Positions 12,738 to 17,766 of a DNA stretch of 17,766 bases are shown one piece after another. The notes under the pieces were generated by a model. The model searched no databases. It saw only the letters and a list, made by a program, of their open reading frames with translations, and was not told where the DNA came from. Where the stretch lies: assembly GCA_964582365.1 (NCBI GenBank), contig CAZOQV010000014.1:1-17766 (forward strand), in the 5' to 3' direction. Numbering within the stretch: the stretch's first letter is position 1; each line of letters starts with the position of its first letter. The stretch comes from WARW01 sp964582365 (GTDB lineage: Bacteria > Patescibacteriota > Microgenomatia > UBA12405). The position numbers and the translations under genes are program-made.

Positions 12738-13759
12738 ATTAAGCTCCTTAAAGCCAATCCAACTGCTAACGAAAATCTACCTCCATCACTAGCTAAATTA
12801 ACCGCAGTTTGAGTTTTGGTTGTATCAATATTAATGAAGGGTTGTAAAACATGAACTTCAATTCCTAGTGTTTTTGTTAGTTCTTCAGCCATGCCCGGCA
12901 AAGTAGCTCCACCACCAGTCAAAACTAAAAGTTCGGCCGGCTTGCCAATATCTTCATTATATAAAGCCAGTGTTTTTCTTATTTCTTCACTTATATCATT
13001 AAAAACCGGCATAATTGCCGCTCTTATTTTTCCTTCTAGTTCACTTTCTTTCATTCCATAAGCTTTTTTATATTCTTCAGCCGAAGCCATATCTAAACTT
13101 AAATTTAAAGAGATTGCTCTAGTTAAAGATTCTCCACCAACCGACAAAACTCTAGCAAAATAAACATTATTTTTATTTACACTAAAAACATCTGAATTTT
13201 TTTCACCAATATCAACTGCCACAATTCTTTCCACCATGGGCATTCCTAATTTTAAAACTCGTCTTAAAGCCAAAGAAGGGGATTCTAAAGATAACAATTC
13301 CAACCCAATTGATTTAAATAATTTAAGATAATTGCTTATTAAATCATTTTTAGCCGCAATTACAAAAATAGACAATCTTCCCACCTCATCTTTTTCTATT
13401 ATTTCATAATCTATTAAAACTTCATCCAAAGGGTAGGGGACAAATGTCTCAGCTTCAAAGCGTAAAGCATCCATAATCTCACTATCTTTAAGTGGAGGCA
13501 GTCTGACAAGCCTGCTTACAACTTCATCTTCTGGCAAGCTTACCACCACTTGTCTGCCCTTTATTTTTAAATCATTTAATAAGCTTTTTATTGATTTACC
13601 AAACACCGTCGAAAATCTATCTCTATTAACTTCTTTTTTTTCCGCTTTAGGTAGTTTAATTTCGCCAATTGATTCCAAAACAATCTTAGAATTTTCATTG
13701 GAAAGACACGCAATCTTTACCGTATTTTGACTAATATCAATACCCACAATGCTACTCAT
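12734..13759 (-). CDS. pilM: Type IV pilus assembly ATPase-fold protein PilM
   Basis: PilM is an actin-like (FtsA fold) cytoplasmic protein that binds ATP and the PilN N-terminus. The 341 residues show phosphate-1 motif IVGIDISQNTVKIACL (4-19), the PilM-typical PYPLDEVLIDYEII (108-121), phosphate-2 motif AVDIGEKNSDVF (181-192) and adenosine motif LVLTGGGATLPGMAEEL (278-294). Length and motif order match the family. The ATG is preceded by a TATACT box eight bases upstream, so the gene may also have its own leaderless promoter besides operon read-through. The 41-base gap to the upstream minor pilin gene has only a weak AGTC-TTC-GACT hairpin. Confidence 0.95.
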   Translation of the reverse strand: MSSIVGIDISQNTVKIACLSNENSKIVLESIGEIKLPKAEKKEVNRDRFSTVFGKSIKSLLNDLKIKGRQVVVSLPEDEVVSRLVRLPPLKDSEIMDALRFEAETFVPYPLDEVLIDYEIIEKDEVGRLSIFVIAAKNDLISNYLKLFKSIGLELLSLESPSLALRRVLKLGMPMVERIVAVDIGEKNSDVFSVNKNNVYFARVLSVGGESLTRAISLNLSLDMASAEEYKKAYGMKESELEGKIRAAIMPVFNDISEEIRKTLALYNEDIGKPAELLVLTGGGATLPGMAEELTKTLGIEVHVLQPFINIDTTKTQTAVNLASDGGRFSLAVGLALRSLI

Positions 13760-13767
13760 ATAAATTA

Positions 13768-13773
13768 AGTATA
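13768..13773 (-). promoter_or_regulatory. Possible -10 box of pilM
   Basis: TATACT on the minus strand lies eight bases before the pilM ATG in an AT-rich gap. It fits the leaderless layout of other genes here, but AT-rich sequence makes chance matches common. Confidence 0.35.
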
Positions 13774-13800
13774 TAGATTTTTAGTCGAAGACTCAAGCCT

Positions 13801-14544
13801 TTACCGAATCACATTTACTGCCGTTATTGCTTCCATAAAAAATAAAGGAATTTGATAAATATATCTTGTTTTAACTTGAGTTTTAACTCCACTATTAGTG
13901 ACTCCAGTCGAAGTTAATTCTTCACCTTGTTGTGGAAAGTTACTGTTTCCAGACAAAGTTAACTTTGTACTTTGGCCAATTGGGGTAACTGAAATTAAGA
14001 GAGGGTTACCCAATAAATTTATAGTTAAAGAAGAACCACTACTGGAAGTAAAACCATTAACAACAGTTCCGCCATTATAGTCATAACCGAATCTTCCAAC
14101 TTTATAAACGCCACCTTCAATATAAAAATAATCTATTTTTAAAGCACCTTTGTAACCTGTATCAAAACTTAAAGTAACAGTAGCACTATTGTAATAAGTT
14201 GCTCCAATATCACCATTACTATTGTGGTTAACCAACCAAAATAATTGATTAGAGTTAGAAATCACTTGACCCTCCGAAGTAATACTTCTACTACCACCGA
14301 TTGCCGTCGAAACCACTGTCGCCCCACTGCCTTCAGTACTATAATTAGCACCTCCATTATTTAAATAGTTATTAATTCCTGATTCTGCCGTGTTAAAAGC
14401 TTCCTTTAATAATTCTTCATCTGTCTCAATTTTAGTGTCTGTCACCGTCTGCTTAGAAGCCGAAATACCCAATGTTAATAAAATAGCCGAAGCCAAAAGA
14501 ACAATAATAGCTACTTGTCCCTTATTTTGTTTATTGTTTTTCAT
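13801..14544 (-). CDS. PilX-like minor pilin / pilus assembly protein
   Basis: A 247-residue secreted protein. The N-terminus MKNNKQNKGQVAIIVLLASAILLTLG has a basic leader ending in Gly (G9), then a hydrophobic helix (10-28), then LLKEAFNTAESGINNYL (45-61). The RG/KG-hydrophobic-AFxxAExG layout matches the N-terminal domain of PilX-type minor pilins, which lack the classic Glu5 pattern and have a long N-terminal helix. The rest is Ser/Thr/Gly/Asn-rich and beta-strand-like (SGSSLTINLLGNPLLISVTPIG), ending TRYIYQIPLFFMEAITAVNVIR. It sits between a large surface protein and pilM in one direction, supporting a role in pilus initiation or as a pilus-associated surface protein. No Shine-Dalgarno sequence is seen. 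The exact family needs a profile search. Confidence 0.72.
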   Translation of the reverse strand: MKNNKQNKGQVAIIVLLASAILLTLGISASKQTVTDTKIETDEELLKEAFNTAESGINNYLNNGGANYSTEGSGATVVSTAIGGSRSITSEGQVISNSNQLFWLVNHNSNGDIGATYYNSATVTLSFDTGYKGALKIDYFYIEGGVYKVGRFGYDYNGGTVVNGFTSSSGSSLTINLLGNPLLISVTPIGQSTKLTLSGNSNFPQQGEELTSTGVTNSGVKTQVKTRYIYQIPLFFMEAITAVNVIR

Positions 14545-14577
14545 TTTATTATTTATTATTTTTATTTAATATTTTTT

Positions 14578-14602
14578 CTACGATCTATCATCTAAGATCT
14601 AG
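14578..14602. repeat. Heptamer tandem ATCTANN at the end of the surface protein gene
   Basis: The units are partial CTACG, ATCTATC, ATCTAAG and partial ATCTAG, in 7-nt register. It covers the TAG stop of the large surface protein gene and the start of the 54-base gap before the PilX-like gene. Fifteen bases are identical to part of the pheT heptamer array. Confidence 0.72.
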
Positions 14603-16911
14603 TTACCCCATTGCCAATTAGATAAAATTTGAGCTACTTTACCTGGAAGTTTAAACATAAGTTCTGGATTATAATTAACTTTTACTGATGGAGCCAAATT
14701 ATTTTTTGATCTGGTAACAAAATCACGGCCAGAAAAATTAATTGTATTAGAAGCAAAGAGACTACCATTAAAGATTAATGGATTATCATTGGCTCCAATT
14801 GCTGTAATACTATTAGCTACTAAAATACCATCAACTCGGGTTACGTTTTGATTAACAGTAATATTACCACCAACAATAATCATTAAGAAATTTCCAGGAT
14901 TAATAGTTTTATTGTTTTCAATAGTTAAATTACCAGTAACAAAATAAATACCAGTGGTCCCAATATCAGCAATATTCTTATTGCCAGTCAAAATCGTTCC
15001 AATTCCATTTTTAACAAAATATTGGTTATAGAAATAACTATAATTTTTATTAACATCAGTCAATTTGGCATTAGTATTAGGAGCATCAACACTACCATAA
15101 TACCAAGATTGAAAACTTCCTAACCCAGTATTAGAAATTTTAGGAGCTGATGCTAAACCACTAAGACTAATTTTACAATCATTAACACAAGTAACTGGAA
15201 TTTGATTAATAATTTTATTATTACTAAAAACTCCACCACTGCTCACTTGCCACCAAGGGTCTTGATCAGCAACTCCAATAAAATCAGCTGTAACTGATGG
15301 ATTACTATCATAAGGATTTACAGGGGGATTATTAGCTAAATTAACAGTACTTTGACAGATATTCAAACCGTTTACCTTCATTGATAAATCAGTAACAGCG
15401 AAACCAGAATTAAAAGCATAACCATAATTTTTTCCCCAAATTAGTGAATTAAGTCCACTAGTATAAGAACTAGGTTGAGTTATTGCCATAGATTTATTGC
15501 CACTAGCATCAACAAAAGTTAGATTAGTAAAATTGATACTTTCTGAAACTTTTTTAGCCGGATCAAGTGGATTTGAACAACCTTCTATACTGCCATCACT
15601 ATTATCATAAATTGATCCACTTATTGGCACTTTACAATCCCAAAATTTAAAACTTCTAGAAGAACCAGAAACTGAATGGCTTGCCGAATCAACCACAGTC
15701 ACTCCTAATGAATAAGTTCCACTATTATTCCAACTACTATCAAAAGTACCACCAAATGTAGTTATTGCCCCAACGCTACTTGTTCTTGTTATATTTCTTC
15801 CGTTCCAATTCAGAAAAACATTACTAATGTCACTACTGCCATCAGGATCACTAGCACTAACTTCAAAAGTAACTGTACGGTTACCATTAAAATTAGCAGC
15901 ACAAATTTGATTTCTATTTCCAGATTCAACCGGAACAACATTCCCTGAACTATTTTTGATAACTAGACTATTAATAACTGGAGGAAAATTAGGTGTTGGA
16001 GTAGGTGTAGGTGTTGGAGTTGGTGTTGAAGTAGGAGTTGGTGTAGGAGTTGAAGTAGGAGTAGGCGTTGAAGTTACAGCTGGACACATATAATAACAAT
16101 CGATAGTTCCACCACAAGGATTCGGAAAAGATTGATATGTACAACCACCACTGTTAGACGATAAATAACCGAGACTCTCACAAGAAGAAACACAACCCGA
16201 ACCTGTCGGTATTGGAGTTGATGTTGCTCCACCGCTACCTATATTACATAAGTCATAAGGATCAGCAGTACATTCACTTTGACTAGTAAAAGTACAAGTA
16301 GCACTAGGAGTACAACTTATACAGTTATAAAAACCAGTTGTTGTATTACACGAAGTTCTACCCCAATTGCTACCACTTCCACCACCTGTTCCTGTTGGTG
16401 TTGGTATTAGTGGACAATAATCAGCGCCGCCATCAACCACAACACAAGGACCATATGTTGGAGATCCACAAGGTCCTGTTCCCCATGTACCGTCATAACA
16501 TTTTAATAATTGGGTTTCAGATATACATTTTGCATCCCCAGGAGTACAACCACCAGAAGTTGGTGTTGGAGCTAAATAACACATATCACCCGTACTATAA
16601 TCAATACCACCACAGCTAGATATGGTAGCATCAGCTATAAATGTAGTAGTCCAAGGAGATGTACATGAACTATTGCATGAGACAATACAGCTACAATCAT
16701 GCCCACCATTAATGGCCGCAGCATTACAAAAACTTCCATGGCAAGTAGGACCATGTCCTTGACACGAGGCTTCAATATCGCTACATATTCCAGTGTTACA
16801 TAGCGTGAGACATTGACTATCTGTATAAGACTGAGCATTAGCCGGAAATACTCCAAAAACAACAAAAAATAAAAAAATAAAAAAAGTTTTTAAATTCCAA
16901 TATTTATTCAT
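14599..16911 (-). CDS. Large secreted Cys-rich protein with PT-repeat linker (putative surface or pilus-associated adhesin)
   Basis: The 770-residue protein begins with a signal peptide (1-26) with an AxA cleavage site FPANA before QSYTDSQ. Residues 27 to about 275 contain about 30 cysteines in short modules (for example CNAAAINGGHDCSCIVSCNSSC), suggesting many disulphides. A Pro/Thr/Ser repeat linker covers about 278-307. An Ig- or PKD-like segment follows (about 309-430, with VTFEVSASDPDGSSDISNVFLNW). The C-terminal third ends in a beta-helix-like region, TGIYFVTGNLTIENNKTINPG then ILVANSITAIGANDNPLIFNGSLFASN, resembling bactofilin-like or parallel-beta surface folds. No LPXTG motif or C-terminal anchor is visible. 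It lies one base after the upstream gene and before pilin and pilMNO genes, so it probably belongs to the pilus operon. Function unknown; host or cell attachment is a guess. Confidence 0.8.
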   Translation of the reverse strand: MNKYWNLKTFFIFLFFVVFGVFPANAQSYTDSQCLTLCNTGICSDIEASCQGHGPTCHGSFCNAAAINGGHDCSCIVSCNSSCTSPWTTTFIADATISSCGGIDYSTGDMCYLAPTPTSGGCTPGDAKCISETQLLKCYDGTWGTGPCGSPTYGPCVVVDGGADYCPLIPTPTGTGGGSGSNWGRTSCNTTTGFYNCISCTPSATCTFTSQSECTADPYDLCNIGSGGATSTPIPTGSGCVSSCESLGYLSSNSGGCTYQSFPNPCGGTIDCYYMCPAVTSTPTPTSTPTPTPTSTPTPTPTPTPTPNFPPVINSLVIKNSSGNVVPVESGNRNQICAANFNGNRTVTFEVSASDPDGSSDISNVFLNWNGRNITRTSSVGAITTFGGTFDSSWNNSGTYSLGVTVVDSASHSVSGSSRSFKFWDCKVPISGSIYDNSDGSIEGCSNPLDPAKKVSESINFTNLTFVDASGNKSMAITQPSSYTSGLNSLIWGKNYGYAFNSGFAVTDLSMKVNGLNICQSTVNLANNPPVNPYDSNPSVTADFIGVADQDPWWQVSSGGVFSNNKIINQIPVTCVNDCKISLSGLASAPKISNTGLGSFQSWYYGSVDAPNTNAKLTDVNKNYSYFYNQYFVKNGIGTILTGNKNIADIGTTGIYFVTGNLTIENNKTINPGNFLMIIVGGNITVNQNVTRVDGILVANSITAIGANDNPLIFNGSLFASNTINFSGRDFVTRSKNNLAPSVKVNYNPELMFKLPGKVAQILSNWQWGN
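15990..16078. repeat. PT-linker coding repeat
   Basis: Degenerate hexamer-type repeats (GTTGGA, GTAGGT and similar on the plus strand) encode the Pro-Thr-Ser linker of the large surface protein. Such tracts vary in length by slippage. The same amino-acid style appears in the PBP tail at 3424-3507. Confidence 0.75.
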
Positions 16912-16912
16912 A

Positions 16913-17766
16913 TTAATTCATCAAAATTCCAACCATTAATCCATTAAATTTAACATCTTTAATCAATTGTGTTTCTGCTTTGGAATAAAAACCACCATTT
17001 TTCTGATCAAAATTATTAATCAAAAATTCATTTATTATATTAAGTTTTTTCTCTTCAAAAATTTTATCTTTACTTTGTTTATAAAGTTCATCCGCCAAAA
17101 GTCCACAAACAGAAACATCTCTAATTGAATTTTTATTAATTTTTTTAGCCTGTTGTTCAAAAATTATTTTTGATAAATCTAAATACTCTGAATCATTAAA
17201 AATCGAAGATAACATCAAAGAGGCAATTCCAATTTGACAACCATTGTAAGCTTCAATCCCAATTTCTTGTTTATTTTTATAAACATCTAATGATTGCTGA
17301 AAATCAATTAAACCATCTGACAAATCCTTCTCGTTCTTTTTCCACAAATATTTAGCCAATCTATCTGATGAACTAAAAAAATACTGTTTTTCTTGGACAT
17401 TTTCAATTAAATCTTCGCCCACAAATGAATTTAATACTAATTGTTCATCAATAGTTGCCTTATTGTTGATTATGTTTAAAACAACACTTTTAGTCAATTC
17501 TTCTGTTTTTTTAATATTAATTCCATTCATATTCATATAACTCGAACTATACATACCATCAAAACATATTTTTTCTAAGTTATCTTTCGTACTTTGGTCT
17601 AAATTGGGATTATTCCAAATATCCCACATAAAATAACAATTCCAAAAATTATTACTTATTCTCTTAACCACATTTCTATCAGCATATAAAGCCACATTTT
17701 TTTTAAATGTTTCTAATTCTTTTTCATCATTATTTTTTTGGAGATATCTATTTCCAGCCCATAAAA
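16913..17766 (-). CDS. Unrecognised protein, 5' end beyond the window
   Basis: The frame is open to the right edge, so about 283 C-terminal residues are visible. A GTG at 17695-17693 is in frame, but the sequence upstream of it (LWAGNRYLQKNNDEKELETF) reads as coding, so it is probably not the start. The protein looks mostly helical and soluble, with repeated helix-hairpin-like blocks, Trp/Tyr-rich WNCYFMWDIWNNP, AYNGCQIGIASLMLSSIF and a closing FDQKNGGFYS. That pattern recalls (alpha/alpha)-barrel enzymes such as six-hairpin glycosidases or sugar epimerases, but I cannot assign a family. It ends one base before the start of the Cys-rich surface protein, so it is upstream in the same operon. 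Confidence 0.7.
   Translation of the reverse strand, partial: LWAGNRYLQKNNDEKELETFKKNVALYADRNVVKRISNNFWNCYFMWDIWNNPNLDQSTKDNLEKICFDGMYSSSYMNMNGINIKKTEELTKSVVLNIINNKATIDEQLVLNSFVGEDLIENVQEKQYFFSSSDRLAKYLWKKNEKDLSDGLIDFQQSLDVYKNKQEIGIEAYNGCQIGIASLMLSSIFNDSEYLDLSKIIFEQQAKKINKNSIRDVSVCGLLADELYKQSKDKIFEEKKLNIINEFLINNFDQKNGGFYSKAETQLIKDVKFNGLMVGILMN

Noticed and set aside
15990..16078. CRISPR-like or minisatellite array
   Set aside because: Repeats are short, degenerate and without spacers; they simply encode a Pro-Thr-Ser linker.
1..17766. Alternative genetic code with TGA read as glycine
   Set aside because: TGA terminates pheS, rpmF and the 6365 gene at sensible positions, so the standard bacterial code applies.

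Overview
The window is AT-rich, standard-code bacterial DNA: TGA is a genuine stop in rpmF and in the 6365-6892 gene. Several traits suggest a Candidate Phyla Radiation (Patescibacteria) genome, probably Microgenomates-like. Genes are compact and short-spaced, PheT is short, S16 carries a Lys/Glu tail, a class A PBP has a PT-rich tail, and a type IV pilus operon sits beside PT-repeat surface proteins. Many -10 boxes lie 5-8 nt before the start codon, as in leaderless transcription. The lineage is an inference from gene content; no rRNA is present.

Layout. (1) 1-3290, + strand: the end of rplT, a strong terminator, a structured leader, then pheS-pheT with an ATGA overlap. (2) 3420-6202, - strand: a class A penicillin-binding protein preceded by an overlooked 34-codon membrane smORF with an ATGA overlap. 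(3) 6365-6892, +: an unrecognised soluble protein, the only gene here with a leader and a clear Shine-Dalgarno sequence, followed by a long-stem hairpin. (4) 7032-9041, +: recG. (5) 9054-9536: a DUF559 (Vsr-like) endonuclease gene enclosed by inverted repeats; one repeat encodes its C-terminus and the other carries its -35 box. (6) 9623-11456, +: rpmF (too short for routine ORF calling), nusB, rnc, rpsP and khpA, a ribosome and RNA-processing cluster. (7) 11446-17766, -: a type IV pilus and surface operon reading, in transcription order, an unknown partial gene, a large Cys-rich PT-repeat secreted protein, a PilX-like minor pilin, then pilM, pilN and pilO joined by ATGA overlaps.

The housekeeping part supports translation (L20, L32, S16, PheRS, NusB, RNase III, KhpA), recombination repair (RecG) and wall synthesis (PBP). 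The right third builds a cell-surface pilus platform and probable adhesin-like proteins.

The most unusual layer is small repeats. A 28-bp perfect palindrome with a covarying centre lies in frame inside both pheS and pheT. An ATCTANN heptamer tandem lies inside the same two genes and again at the pilus locus. The DUF559 cassette with composite inverted-repeat ends is the best candidate for an undescribed mobile or selfish unit.
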